Shown piece after piece: positions 1 to 12,811 of a stretch of 64,000 bases of DNA. The stretch covers positions 1,411,266 to 1,475,265 of the forward strand of contig JBCAML010000021.1 of assembly GCA_038503075.1 (NCBI GenBank), in the 5' to 3' direction. Numbering within the stretch: position 1 is the stretch's first letter; each line of letters opens with the position of its first letter. The stretch comes from Gyromitra esculenta (lineage: Eukaryota; Ascomycota; Pezizomycetes; Pezizales; Discinaceae). The notes under the pieces are model-generated. The model searched no databases. It saw only the letters and a program-made list of their open reading frames with translations, and had not been told where the DNA came from. The position numbers and the translations under genes were made by a program.

Positions 1-260
1 TGGCAATCTAGCTAAAAGTGCTCAAAGCTGGGGTATCAGCTAGCATATCAGAGGATTCGGTGAGAGACTTGACCAACAAGAGCCCTAGTTAGACTTTATG
101 ATGCTTATGACCTGGCATGGATTTACACCACCAAACCTTTACCTGAATCGTCAATATCTCAATGAAATGCTACTATAAATCCTGGGCTGAGTTCAGGACG
201 CACTACTGCACGTCTACAGAAATTTCCTGGCTTGGGCCGTTCAATGCAAATACTTTCTAA
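1..260. other. No gene recognised at the left edge
   Basis: I see no convincing coding sequence here. A 5' exon or the promoter of the hydrolase gene that follows could lie in this stretch, because the N-terminus of that gene is not certain. Confidence 0.4.
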
Positions 261-1856
261 TTGCTATCTTTTCAAATGCTCTCCAAGATTTTTGCTACCT
301 TTTATCCTCAAATAATCACCGCTACTTCCTTTTATCTCCAAGCTGGCCCCGCATACCAGGTACACGTGGACCAAAGCGTGAAACCAGAATCCCCAACACT
401 CCCTCCCCCGAGGTGTTGGCGGATCGAAGGAATCCCCGAAAAATGGTCCAAAGATGAACTAATCGAAAATCTTCGAACACTAGATGAATCCCTCAAGGAA
501 CTCGAATCCGACCGGTTGTCGCTCTATCCTGCGTGTTGGGGAAAGTTTAAGACAGGAGTTTTGAGACCTAAGCTATCCTTGAAGTTTTTCGACGATCTCA
601 AAACCGATGACACCAATATTAAAACGATATATACTGAAGATGCTAAATCCGGAGAGATAATCGAGGTTGATCTTAGTATCGATTGTCTCTTTTACGGCCT
701 AACACCTCTGAACGATCCCAAGGGAAAGATTATTGTTGAGTTAGCTACGCCTTCCGGCTCTTTGATCAATCGTTGTTCTGGTACCTGATTTTGTGAGTCT
801 GAATCCAGCGTCGTTGCAGTGACTGGCCTTGCCGGACATGCGTTTGAGTCGTGGAGAAATCGGAGATCAAGCCCACGGATGTGGTTGCAAGACTTTCTTC
901 CTCTAGATATTGAAGAAAATATCAGGATTCTCACCTATGGTTACAACTCCAGCCTCAGGAGTGAAGGGCAGCGAAGAATTCTAGACTATCGAAGAAATCT
1001 CGTCCAGTCGCTGACAAACGCTCGGAAGGTGAGGGGCTAGGGATATTGGTAAAGTCTATTATTCAGCTTTGAGCTAATATATTTGCAATTATTATTAGGG
1101 TGCACCACTTAGACCAATTGTATTTGTTGGGCACAGCTTGGGGTGCACTGTGATAACACAGGTAATATCTTGCTATGGTAGCATGAGAACGGCTGATAGG
1201 ACCTGGGTGATTGGGGACTAATAAAATTATTTTTAGGCATTGCTCCAGTCGAGAGATAGCCTAAGAGATCAGCACATCTTGCAGTCAACACGTTCTGTTA
1301 TTTTCTTCGGAGCTCCACATCAGGGTCTAAATGTTGACTCCCTCATGGCTATGGTTGAAAATATGTCTGAAGGAAAAAAGTCTACGAGGCTACAGCTCTT
1401 AAGACAGCTTCAAGAAGATTCCGAATTCATGGAGGACCAGAAGGAGAGACTCGTTCATATTTGGAAAAATCTTAAGATAATAAGCTTCTATGAGACAGAA
1501 CACACAGCTACTGTTAAACGAGTAAGGACATCTTTCTCCTATTACTAGGCGTCGAAATATTGGCCCCGTCGAAACTAAGTTACATGCATTAGTCTGCCGC
1601 GGGAAAGTGGGAGAGGGGAGGCGAAGCCATCCAAATGGTGAAGGAAACTTCTTCACAACTGTATTTGCCGCAAGAAGAACGGTATCCCATCTGGGGGAAT
1701 CACTCGAGAATAGCTAAATTCACAAAAAGAACTGACGAGTCTTACACAACGGTGGTCAACCATATAGAACAATGTGTTGGTATGTATGAGGATAACCCTA
1801 ATCATAAAGCTAATCGAAGTCTCAAACTTATTAGGATATATCTTTATAGAAAATGA
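261..1856 (+). CDS. SERAC1/DUF676-type alpha/beta hydrolase, C-terminally truncated
   Basis: This is a lipase-like serine hydrolase domain of the kind that precedes NB-ARC, TPR or ankyrin modules in fungi. Exons: 261-1028, 1099-1161, 1237-1521 and 1593 to about 1779, where a GTATGT donor follows. The first three internal junctions are all phase 0. Visible motifs are VTGLAGHAFESW (oxyanion side), MWLQDFLP, the nucleophile elbow GHSLGC in the 63-nt exon, FFGAPHQG, and the probable catalytic His in NHSRIAKFTKRTDESY. An in-frame TGA lies at 786-788 just before the TGLAGH block. Either it is a nonsense mutation or a 39-nt GT..AG intron (781-819) removes it; the text on both sides reads well, so I favour a mutation. 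No downstream module follows the last donor, so the gene looks truncated. The start at 261 is not secure. Substrate and role are unknown. Confidence 0.62.
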
Positions 1857-1859
1857 AAA

Positions 1860-3894
1860 AATAGGAGAGGAAGCAATTAGTAGGTGGGTAGTATCACATG
1901 GTAAACGTTTATAACTCGATTTGTGGGCTGTCTCTCGAATCGATCTTCGGGGTATATGGAGTTACTTTTTGGTGATAGTTTTGGTCAAAAACAGTGTTCA
2001 AATATGAATAGTGAGGATTAATTTGCTTGAACACTGTGCAGTCACACGATTTGAGAACCGATTCTGACATGTCCCAAACCAACAACATGTATCGCACAAA
2101 AAACAAGCCCCGATATCGTTCATAGCAAGGCTTTGAGGTATTGCAACTATTCTGATTGTGGGTCGCTTTACTTCGCTAGTCCAGCACCGGTGTATATAGC
2201 TGGGTTCACATCAGATAAGGAAGCCATGATATGCTAAACCCTGAAAGTGTAGAACCCGTCATGGCAATATTTAGAGATTAACTAGATCTAAAGTTTTCAC
2301 CTGTAGGGTTCTTTAGATCATGTCTTGCGTTAGTTTTAGTCCTGCTTGAAGATTATTCGTATTTGGATTGACCCATTCAAGAAGGCATGCAACTTCCATC
2401 TTATCGATTCCTGTCTTGGGTCATGATCATCACTTATTACCAGGATGAACACGTGTGCACGTGACTGGCTGGATCTTCGGACAGTCTGCGGTAGGTATCT
2501 CAGCTTAGTCCTTTGCCTAGTAAGATCCCCCAAACTAGAGACACCCTTTCACCCTTCGATTATCTGTTTTGTACCTTACTGAATGTAATTGGCTACATAT
2601 TATGTTTTTGCTGATTCGTGGCAGGCTTTGGATGTGTTGGAAAACTTGTGCTACCGATGGGATCTGATCTGGGCTGATTAGGGAACCTATGATTCGCTAG
2701 AACATATATTGGCATGCAAGGTGGAAGCAAGAAGCACAGCAGACCAACTCTTCTTGGGTGCGAGACATACAGCTCTAGGAAGTAGGTATTGGCGTCCCGA
2801 ATTTTGGCGATATTGATTTGGTCCATGTGTATGTTTTACCACTGACACTGATGCCGCTTATTTCAGATATCTGCATGATTTCCAAACCTTCTCTCAGCTT
2901 CAAAAGAAATCTGAACGCACTTGAACGGACGATGGTTGGTTGGTGTTTGGTATAGAAAATCTGCTAATCTTCCTTTTCACGTACGATTTTCGCTAGTTGT
3001 CTAAGGGCTGGGATACTGGCGCAAATGCAACGTGTTTGACAGCATGAGGATAGAGTAGATTGGCATGTGTTGTACAGCAAATCGGGTCACGAAAACACAA
3101 ATCTCAGCTGAGTTTGTGTTCAACCAATACCTCCAAGTAAATCTCAGTTCACATAATACCTAATCTAGGTACTCACCCCTACATGTAGTTTATGAAATGC
3201 TGCGCAATTTTCGGCGTTACGTATATAGCCATTACTTCGAAATTCATAGATATTTTTATAATTTATTCCATTCGTTATAAGTCGCTTCTTCCCAGATCTG
3301 GAGTGCGGTATCGACTATCGAGAATGGGGATTAGAAAACCAAGTCTGGAAAAGAAGTGACTGAATCCTAACTCTCGCGACAGTCTTTAGTCCTAAAAATT
3401 AGAGAAGCGGACAAGACTTCTTAGTGCGAAAACAGCCTTCGGCAAACTAGTTTGAGTGTACTCAGATACATAGTAATATATCTCTGCAATCCTTTTATTG
3501 GAAACCTTAGCACTTGCCCCCTTCCTAATTAAGACGATGTGTGTATAAAGGACCCGAATATGCGGGTATAAGCTGACCAATTATACCATCACTGTGGCTG
3601 GGCGAGGGCCAACCAAAAACCTTTACCAGAAAACGACATTCTCAGGTTCCTGTTCCTGTTGTGGGTACATGGGGGGGTACATGGAAGCCATCGCTGGGGT
3701 CGTAGGGCTGATGAAAAGACAGTACAGTTGTCAATCTGCTGCACCTTTATGTAAAGCAGGCGGTCTCTTCTACTCCCCCATCCCTCGTCCTGATACATCC
3801 CTTCTATCTGGTACCGTACGTCCACGCATCAAGATACTAGGTCCAGAAATTCTCGCCCAAAGGTCGGCTCCTCTTTAAATATTAGCCTTTCGAG
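1860..3894. other. Intergenic, no gene recognised
   Basis: AT-rich sequence without a supported gene. Two CACGTG hexamers sit 2 nt apart (2450-2455 and 2458-2463), a possible bHLH-type site. Open frames here are short, and none shows a family motif or splice-compatible neighbours. The last 350 bases should hold the promoter and leader of the membrane protein that starts at 3895. Confidence 0.4.
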
Positions 3895-4941
3895 ATGGCT
3901 AGCAGTTACTCCGGTGTTCGAAATCGCTCTCGAGATGAAACCAATCCTCCCAGTGGTCAAAACCCATTCGCTGATGATGGGCAAAACAACCTCCCTCAAG
4001 CCGGATATGCTGAAGATGGCCCTTCTCAAGATGTCCCTGGGAATCAGAACCGCCCCCCTCCAAGCGGATACGCTGAAGGTAGCTCCAGAGATCAGAGCCG
4101 TCTCCCACAGACCGGATATGCTCAAGACAGTCCTGAAGGTCAACCTCGAAGAAGTAGATCTAGCTCTCTAAATGATCAGCACAGACGAAACAACTCTTCT
4201 CGTTTCTCTCTTCTCGTAATTATTCCTCTTCTTGCCACTCTCTTAATTATCCTCGCATTTGCTCTGGCTATTGCAACCACGGTCTCCCCTCGTTGGGCAT
4301 CCAAGCGCGCCTACTCCAATAGTAGCGATATATCGAGCTATCTGGGAATAGTCCACCGCAACCCATTTGGACCTTGTGTTATCTCGCTAGATCCCTCCAG
4401 CTCTTCACCGCAAGCTGATAATCAAACATGTATCGCACCGCAGTACGATCTGAGTGTGGGAAAATCGACCTATGGTCTCGGCTGGGACACTCCATTAATA
4501 TGCAGTGCTCTCAAGCTTACAAAAAACCTCTTGATAGCTGGATGTATATTACTGGGCCTGGCGCTTATCATTTCACTCGCACTCTTCGTCCTCGGATTTT
4601 TCCCTCCCGCCAACGAGGAGCGTGAAGCAGGTGTAGCTTCTAGTCTGAGGTTATTTGGGTGGTCGCCGAGTTCCAGATTCATATCTCTTGCCGCCCTTCT
4701 CCTGCTCCTTCTTGTAGTCCCGGCGGCGTTCTGCATTGCCATAGCGCAATTGCTTGGAGCTTGGGCATTTCTCACACAGCAGCTTCCAAACGCAAGATTT
4801 GGAAGGCCAGGAACTCCGAGTTTTATCGGTGCATGGTATGCAGATCAGGGACTGTCCTTGGCAGGGGCAGCTTGGGTGTGTGCTGGATTTGCTGCATTGT
4901 TTGTCCCCATCGCGTGGAGGATGCCAAGAGGTTATATTTGA
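3895..4941 (+). CDS. Four-helix membrane protein with Pro/Gly-rich N-terminus (Sur7/claudin-like topology)
   Basis: This is an intact single-exon gene of 348 residues. Residues 1-102 are hydrophilic and probably cytosolic; three GYA[E/Q] units (near 37, 58 and 74) mark a degenerate internal repeat. Four hydrophobic helices follow at about 104-128, 211-235, 262-288 and 318-340. A large loop between helices 1 and 2 carries two cysteines (C161, C179) and candidate N-glycosylation sites (NSS, NQT). This layout matches fungal plasma-membrane tetraspans such as the Sur7/PalI or Fig1 groups, but I do not see their diagnostic motifs clearly. The start is the ATG in GAGATGG. The last codons run straight into a TGA. 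I see no lesion. Function is unknown; a role in membrane domains or wall sensing is only an analogy. Confidence 0.75.
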   Translation: MASSYSGVRNRSRDETNPPSGQNPFADDGQNNLPQAGYAEDGPSQDVPGNQNRPPPSGYAEGSSRDQSRLPQTGYAQDSPEGQPRRSRSSSLNDQHRRNNSSRFSLLVIIPLLATLLIILAFALAIATTVSPRWASKRAYSNSSDISSYLGIVHRNPFGPCVISLDPSSSSPQADNQTCIAPQYDLSVGKSTYGLGWDTPLICSALKLTKNLLIAGCILLGLALIISLALFVLGFFPPANEEREAGVASSLRLFGWSPSSRFISLAALLLLLLVVPAAFCIAIAQLLGAWAFLTQQLPNARFGRPGTPSFIGAWYADQGLSLAGAAWVCAGFAALFVPIAWRMPRGYI

Positions 4942-5937
4942 TTTTGAGAAGTTTGTGTACGTAGTGACGAGTAGTGGATTTGATGAGTTATTGTCTGGTG
5001 AGTCTAGCGGACAATGTTAAGATGGCATGGCAGTGAGCTCAAGGCAATGCAAAAGAGTACTTTTATAATTTTAATGATACTAACTCTTCATTTTTCATCG
5101 TTTTCCCGGCCCGTGTTGGGTAGTCCCAGGCCTGTTAGCGGCCTTTTGAATATATTTTCAGGCTGAGTGATATCCATAGCCCCTTCAACAACTCTGCCGT
5201 ACATATGGTGGCAGCTTTCGCCCATATTTCTTTCTCTCCCTCAAGCCAAAATAATACTCGCTCTTAAGAGTTTATTCCCATAGCCGCTGTTGAATATAAT
5301 GGGTAGGTATGTGATATATGTCTCGAGTATTATTGTAAAGAGAAAACAGAATAGAAGAACGGGCATAGAGCCCCCATATAATACTCTCTATAGAGTCATA
5401 TAAACAGGTTTATGGGGGGTTCTTTGGGCGCCGAATAGATTGGCCCGAGCAACCCCCATTGGCAGGTGAGACTATTGTCCGAACCGATATCGGTATCCCG
5501 TCGGATGACGTGCCAATGAAACACTAGGAAGCCTATAGATATTACCATACATCCAACAGCCGCTCTCTGGGACAAGCGAGTGATTTATTATGACAGCTAT
5601 ATTAGAACTAACCAGGGTCGCGGATAATACAACTATTGCGAGCCTAATCTTGTTACTAGGCTAAAAGCTTATGGCTAGCTCTCTGCATGATTACAGCGAT
5701 AATTATAAATGATTTTAAATATATCGTTCCTTCCATTGTATACTACCACTTACAAATTTTAAGCATCGGTGTAAATCCAACACACCACCATGCTATGAAC
5801 CTTTACCGTGATTCCGAAAGCGGGTGAGGGCAGTTATAAGTGGTGGGACTGCTATGATATTTGTGGGTTGAAATTTTTTTCAGACTTGCTTATATAATAC
5901 TAGTTAATGCATTCAAATTCCTTGTCTACCATCTACT

Positions 5938-6015
5938 AGTTAACACATCTGTAAAGCGGACCGACCTATTCTAAAATGGGCTTCTTGGAATATCGATCGG
6001 AACATATATATCGAA
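5938..6015. repeat. Dispersed repeat, copy 1
   Basis: About 78 bases align by eye with 31447-31540. The best shared core is TTCTTGGAATATCG followed by a CGGAAC-TATATAT block. Copies differ mainly by single-base substitutions and short indels. It is probably the remnant of an old mobile or duplicated segment. Confidence 0.55.
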
Positions 6016-7605
6016 ATACCCCTATAGCTACCCACGACCTGCCGTGAAAACTCCTAACTACAACTTTCGCAGCGGTATCAACGCTCTTTTAATTTAGGCC
6101 CTTTATAAAATCGACAGAGCTGTGATAGTAAAACCCACCCAATTTCCCCCGTAAACTCTTACCAATTTCACTCGCGTACCGTTCGAGACGCCAAAACTAT
6201 TATATCCTCAGTAATTAAACAACCTAGAGCTCAATGGCGAAAAACTAGCAATCAGAAAAGCCGATCTTATATTCTGGCTAACTAAGGATAAGTCTGTTAA
6301 CACGTTTGTTCAATTATGTCTTCTTGAAAGCTCTGCCCGATAAAAACCGTAGTTGATATCTCCGATCTTTAAAGATGATTGAATGGAAACTTGAATGTAG
6401 TTTCTCTTTAGGGACAGAACTCACGCAAACTGCCCAATGGGGCGAGCCCGGGGCAGTTGCCTCCGGTGGTACAGCATCTTTCGCGCATAACAGGGGGGTG
6501 ACGAGCAACGAGATATTCGTGTTGCGATGGAGACTGGTACTCGGACGGAAGAGACGGGTACGAAAAAGTCTGTTGGCACTGCGGAGGTGGAGACAAGCGC
6601 CCACTTGGAGGAGTGGACAGGGAGACTAGTATCGATCACAAATTGGAAAAAAGCCTGCTGCGCAATAGCTCCCATCTTAGTGGATCTCATTTTATTTGGA
6701 CTTCATACGGTGGGTTACGGGCACGGTCGAGGTGTACGTAATCGAGGCAGAGTGAAACATAGCCACATGAAATTGCGCGGATAGGGTTAGGGTTGTTTGG
6801 CGGGCTTTTGTACGCCTTGCAATGAACCAGTTGTTTCACTCGGCTTGGGCGACTTCAAGAAGGCTACAATTCCGTATTAAGACAGTACATGGACGTGGAG
6901 AGGAGGCATTCGGCCAGGCGAAGAGCAAGTCACTGTACAATCTCGCCGGACCAAACTCCGATAAAAAAAACCTCAGCCAACGAACTAGTGGCCGGAAACA
7001 ATATTTCCATGAACATGTCTGCAGCTGGGTGAGAAGAGAACTTTTCAGAGGCAGGCTGAACGCGAGCGCAGGCGATCGTGAGAAGCTGTAGCACTAATAG
7101 CTAGTGCCCTCTCGTAGTTTCCTAGGTGTTGATCGCTAGTAACATGTTTTTCTTACTATAGCTAGTTGATGCAGTATAACCTGATTATCGGTAGGGATAT
7201 AAGGTAGTGCTATGTATTGAAGTCTACAAATTGCTTTCATTAGATCTTGTTAGCTGCTAACGTACTGGGGGAGCTGGAACTATGACAGTGCTACAATTGT
7301 CTAGATCCACCACCTACCACTCCTCTCAACATCTGCTATCACTTTGAGACTATTCGAGCAGATAAGGTTGAATTTAATGTCGAGGCCGAGAGAACGAAAA
7401 TCCGGTTGCAAGGCCAAACTATGTTGGGGCAAAGGCTCAAGGACGCGTACGTGTGCGCACACTGCCCAATTACACAAGCCTGTCTGGCCTAGTTGTAGCT
7501 AAGGAAAAGAAAGCTTAAGGCGGGGCAAGTTGAAATGCCAAAGCTAGCAAACGGCATATCCTGCAGAGGCCACACTCTACTGACCCGTAAGGTACTATGG
7601 GTGCA

Positions 7606-7824
7606 GGGGAAAGTCTGATGACAGGTGGCGGTGCAAGTAAGAGCTGCCAGTCTTAAGCTTTCTCCCCATTCCACAACTCTTCGAGAGGCCTAATAAAAGG
7701 TAAGAGGTGGTGAATTCAATATGTTAAACGCTGGGTAAAGTTAGTTAGTAGAGCTATGAAATTCAAGCGAGCTTGAGTCCCCCGAGAAAAGAGCTGCACC
7801 GCCACCTGTCATCAGACTTTCCCC
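7606..7824. repeat. Foldback: 30-bp perfect inverted repeat with 159-bp loop
   Basis: Bases 7606-7635 are the exact reverse complement of 7795-7824; each arm has GGGGAAAGTCTGATGACAGG at its outer end. Pairing continues outward with mismatches for several tens of bases (GGTACTATGGGTG against TGTACTACGGGTG, then GAGGCC on both sides). The loop contains no open frame of note. It could be a decayed foldback element or a hairpin RNA source. Confidence 0.75.
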
Positions 7825-8150
7825 GACACCCGTAGTACATGTAGGTCTCCAGGCCTCGAATAAAATCCTATAGCTAGGGATCAATAACCGCATACGCCTG
7901 TCAAACTAACAGTGAATCCACCCTGATTGTTCTATAATTATTCGGATGAGCTAAAGATCAGAACTATCGGTAGGAACATGTTTCCTCCAACCTGGAACAG
8001 AATGCTAAAACATAAAACATATATAAACTGATATATACAATGAACGCCCAAACCCACATGTAAACGCTAATACAAACTCTTATTTATAAGGAACCTACAG
8101 AAAGGTCACTCAGTTTACCAGAGACCATCTAACGCCTTTACAATCATAAC

Positions 8151-9340
8151 CTAGAGCACAATATTTTTTGCCATCCCCGGTGGTGGCACCATCATCCCCA
8201 AGCTGATGGCCCAGTCGTCCCTTCCACTCTCCCCCACAAGCTGCTTCACCAAGTCTAGTCTCCTCCTGTATGGCACGGGCGGTCCATCGACCTCCACAAT
8301 CCGTCCATGCATTCGCAATTTTCTAGCCATTTTGTTACTCAACCCCAAAACTGCAGCCGACACAAGCAGCAGGCAGAGAATAATCAAACTTCCGGTTCCG
8401 GAGGCATTGCCTGCAAGGGCGGCTACCACATATATCAGCAAAGTCGATGCGGCAGCAACAAAGCCCTCAATCGCAGTCATATCTTGAAGCCATTGGCCGG
8501 CTGTCACCGCTTTGAGGTCGGCTACTTGGCCGCGTATTCGAATCCATCGATCCTGACTGAGCAATACTAGCAGGTCGCCCTCTACCCCGTCTTCCTTTGC
8601 TCCATTCCACCCAGGACGCTCGTGTCGTCGGCGAATAACGACAATGTTACACAGGCGTGCAATCATCAGCATCCCGAGTATGCCTAATCCCCACCAGTCT
8701 TGCAGTAGGATGAGAAACAGCAGTGCCATTAAAGTCAGGAATGGGCCGATCAGGTACAGGGCTGATGCGGACGGGCTAGGGCTAGTAAAAAAGTTCTTGG
8801 TCCGTAAACTCCAGCTAGCACCCTTCTTGCTCGCGGGGTCTGGTGTAACCTTCACGTTTACCAAACACCCCGTCTTTCCGATCTTCTGGAGGAAGGCGAC
8901 CGTCGCCTGATTCTCGACCCGAAACACATATCCAGTCGTGAGCGCAGCCGTTGCAGGCAATTCGCCGCCGTTGGCTTCGGATGCCGCCTGCTGTCGATGG
9001 ATCCCAGGCGCGAGGAAAAGGATATCGAGAAAGGTCGCTGAACCGGTGATAACTGTCCGCTGGGCGATTGTCGTGAGATCGGCCAGTGCGACGAGGCCGG
9101 CCGCATCCAGCGAAACCCCTGCAATTGTAGGTTTCTTCTGTAGGGGCGGCGCCGCTGCAGAAGCCTTTGTAACAAGAAACGATATTGTCAACCATGATTT
9201 CTAGAAAGTGTTAGTTTCCTTTAGATATGCGGGGCAAGGGTATTCACCAGGGCGCTTGGGATTGGCATTGCGCCGGCAGATTGGTCGAGCTGCTGCGAGG
9301 ACTGGTTGAGAGTAGGTAGCCCTTTTAGGATCTCGGACAT
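8151..9340 (-). CDS. Multi-pass membrane protein, uncharacterised fungal family
   Basis: Two exons: 9340-9248 (ATG, 31 codons) and 9200-8151, with a 47-nt intron (GTGAAT...CTTTCTAG) joined in phase 0. The product is about 380 residues. The N-terminal third holds Ala/Leu-rich hydrophobic stretches. A block reading LRTKNFFTSPSPSASALYLI leads into two long helices (IGPFLTLMALLFLILLQ and GLGILGMLMIARLCNIVVI). A conserved-looking cytosolic segment follows (GDLLVLLSQDRWIRIRG, AVTAGQWLQDM), then two more helices and a C-terminus with ESGRDDWAISLGM. I recognise this arrangement as a family common in Leotiomycetes and Dothideomycetes, without assigned function. The frame is clean and the splice sites are good, so I take it as functional. 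Its promoter faces the AT-rich stretch to the right. Confidence 0.8.
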
Positions 9341-12300
9341 TCAGGAATCTGCGTATTCAAGAAACTCAGCGTAGGTTCGAGATATGGCAACGGTTGAGGA
9401 GAATTTATACTGGGAAATAATATATACTCGTGGCTGTGAGGAGACCAAGGCTCAGATGTGATGCAGCACATTGCAAAACGGGACTGTGGCCGAACAGAAG
9501 CCAGCCTCTATTACAGGCCGATCGCTCCACTGCATCTCACATATCACTTTTTGTCAGATAAGAGATGAATGGCTGCCACTTAAGACATTTGCGATCCCAG
9601 TTCCACGCGTCGTATCGACACCCGAACTAAAGAATAGCCATAGGAATAGTGAGGTATGTAGCAAAAGAGAGCCTGGTAGCCAAAGTATGCGAGCGTAGGG
9701 TACACTTGCGCTCGCAAAGCCCTGGTGAAGCAAGTGTAATGCCAGGCAGACCGAAGCCAAGTCGTATCATGGCAGAGGGCATCACCGGCATACCATAATG
9801 GTCATGGGGCATTGATTCACCGTTTGATACCTCTCGTTCGGCACATACGTGTACCTACTCCAGGTACGGCCATCGCCATCCAGTCATGACCACGCCGATA
9901 CTCGACCCAGATGCTATAGCAATATTGATCAGAGCCATCGTCTTTCCAAATCACGGTTGAAGCTGATACTATACGTCAAGTTTAGAGTAGACGTCTATCT
10001 CGTTTGGTCCGAATACCGGCACCTAGCTATCTTTACTCAAAAGCCAGACATGAGAAATCTAGCCAATAGCTAATGATAGGCTCAACCTGATGTGTGAAAA
10101 TCCAAGCTTTGGTCTAACCCGAATATCCCCGGCTAGAGAACAAATCCTAACAAGTAGCATTGAATAGCCACTACAGCTCTGGAGCCTTGTCACACTACAT
10201 ACCTATAAGAATATGGTCGATTTCGCATTGCATATCTTCAAAGCTTATCCCTGATCTCTTATAATGCCAACCATATCCAGAACCTATGGCCATGCCGTCA
10301 GTGTTCTTAAAGATAACTGGGCTATGGCTACTGAACCCTTCAATATATTCCAACCAGGCATTTGTGGCAAGAGTCTCTACGATGCGCCACAAAGTTTAAA
10401 GTGATGAGCGCATTGCTCCATGGGGCGATCATAGCCAAGCAGCTGATTTCGGGACACCCTCCGCCAGGGCGGCTGTCTGGCCGCGATCCATCAACTATGG
10501 TACCCTACACTATGGCTAAGCCCTATCACCTGATCCTCGTCGCAGACCATCTGCGTAGAGCCAAAATAGAGTACTCGAGTATAGGAATATCAATTGGCTG
10601 CTTAACTCAATCCTTACCTTGCGGTATGGCTTCAACCTAACCCTGTCACACAGTATCGCATCGAGGGGGCAAAACTATATAAGAGACGGCAGAGAGGAGG
10701 AGAGTACAGCTATCTCATAGCGGGTGGAAAAATTGGTGCGATTAGGCCCTAAGAGCAAGACCGTGAGTAGTACTCGCGAATAGGTATCGTATACCGATGG
10801 CCCCGACCCGGCCCTTTGCCTAGATACTTGCGCTCACAAAGCTGCTCCCTCCGAGCAGGCTGCAAAGCCTGAGAGGATTATTTCGTAATTCGCATGCCTT
10901 GGCCTTTTAACGATTACTAATCGAAACCTACACACCCTCCCGATCGATTGCAGTTACAGGTAGTTATGGACTAACGAAAATACGCAGTGCGCTCGACATA
11001 TATGCGCATGCATGCGCAGTGAGCTGTATCACCTCGAGGACAGAACAGCCAAGGTCAGAGCACATGTAAGCAAAGATCTTTAGAGTTAGGAAGTATATTG
11101 GAGATTATCGAGGGAACAGCGTAATGCCTAGTTTTAGACAACTTTGCGGGCCCACGATAGTCAACTTGGAACCACCTAGCCAGCTGGCTAGGACGTTGCG
11201 CAGGTGTGTGAGATGAGACCGTAATATTTCAACGTCCAATATGCGAATTGAACATGATTGAATGAATTTTGAGGCTTAATTGGAACCAGTAGAGTCATAC
11301 GTACTTCTTTCTACTTACTTGCTACATGGCTGGGACGTGTAAATCCACAGAAGTAAGTCATTTACAAGTAGCTAGTCAACGACTTTCAACTTTCCCAAAT
11401 ACTATCAGCCTTATTCCCCTGAAACCGACCCGGCTAGGTGTGACGAGGTATTATCCCTATATGTAAATATTCCGTCCCACAGGTCAAGATCTGGGATTTG
11501 TAAAGCGAACGAACTATTTACCGATATTGACAAGCAGTACGAATTTTGATATAGCTTGCTTTAGGAGCAATGCTTGTACCAAATTTTATTTTTTATTTTT
11601 TATTTTTTAAGAGTGCAACAAAATTGGAGGGGCCTGGGAGGAGGAGGGAAATCAGCTTGTGAGGGGAAAATCAAAACCCTAGAAAATCTTCTCCCTCCAG
11701 TCTAGTACTAGTATCATAGCCAACCCACCCCGCCCTGCCATAGTCTCCATCCGTTCGCAAATAACACCCCGTTATAATCGCAAAACATCAAGCTCATACC
11801 TAGCCCGCAGCCCGCAGCCCGCAGGTCGCCCCACGGTATCGCGTAGGGGTAGAAATTAATCCACCAAAACATCGCTGCCCTGTAAAATCCATCATTTTAT
11901 ATTGAATTTTTAAATTTCTATGCTTTGACATAAGAATCGATTGGGAAATATCGTGCTTTGGATATGGGATAGTAGGATATAGAGTTGTGGAAGCGGGGTA
12001 CAGCGGTAGCTTGAGCAAGATAGGCCTTCCGTTCCAATTCGGTGATAGCAAATCCCACATGATATTGTGCACCACGCAGACGAGAATGCGAAGAGCAATA
12101 AATAAAATGCTGTGTCAAAATCAATCATATTTTGTCGCATCTTTTGGAGCTGTTACGATTTTCTGTTTCTCTGCTCAGTTGGAGCTGGAGACTTTTAAGC
12201 TGATTCCATGGGTAAAGTGCTATTCTAGGGCCAAAATCTACCCCTAACCCGCATGCACACAACAAGAAACCCATTAGATGCCCAATTGATTCTCCACAGT

Positions 12301-12811
12301 ATCGTATGCATGCTCTTTAGTCTATAACCGTCCGACAAAGAATGAAAGGAACAGTATTGATATAAAGTAAGAAACCGTACGAAAATTATAATTAGGACCC
12401 ATGGCCAACCGTCAACCATGTATCTTCAAGAAATATCCTCAGTGATATCTCCCCTTAACGACAATGCATATGTAAATACAGCTCAAACATCCATCTGAAT
12501 TTCTCCTAAACCCCGCGCAATCCAGCTTAATCGTATCCCCCGGAATTATTGTACGGGGGAAAGTTCTTGCTTAGCATTTTAATAAACGAAGTAGCAAAAT
12601 ACGTGAAAAGCATATAACATGAAATAGATACCGCATCGTTATACCCACTCTTGGAATATCAAACATTCGTACGCTGATGATCATTGTTCAGGTACTATAA
12701 TGGTATGACTGAGACGATCGGAACCGGAATGGAAACTAAGACCGAATTAGTACAATCATTCACGAACAACCTTGTTCAAATATAAAACAATATCAGTGTA
12801 ATGGCAAGTCG
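9341..12811. other. Intergenic, no gene recognised
   Basis: About 3.5 kb without a supported gene. Noted inside: a perfect 16-bp palindrome TGCGCATGCATGCGCA at 11003-11018, and a T-rich microsatellite of TTTTTTA-like units at about 11583-11610. A TATATAAG-like box lies near 10676 but no gene follows it. Short open frames at 10.2-10.6 kb and 11.8-12.2 kb show no motif. Confidence 0.4.

Larger units (their letters stand above)
4942..8150. other. Long intergenic stretch with repeats, no supported gene
   Basis: AT-rich up to about 6.3 kb and more balanced in 6.3-7.1 kb, where overlapping open frames exist on both strands without any recognisable motif, so I call no gene. The stretch contains one copy of a dispersed repeat (5938-6015) and a perfect 30-bp inverted repeat (7606-7824), annotated separately. 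Confidence 0.4.

Noticed and set aside
3594..3878. A small gene upstream of the membrane protein
   Set aside because: 94 codons with no motif, overlapped by an equally long frame on the other strand; more likely promoter and leader sequence.
6375..7091. Coding genes in the more GC-balanced 6.3-7.1 kb stretch
   Set aside because: Several overlapping frames on both strands, none with family motifs, splice logic or protein-like composition.
11003..11018. 16-bp palindrome TGCGCATGCATGCGCA as a regulatory site
   Set aside because: Alternating purine-pyrimidine palindromes arise easily, and no gene is close by.
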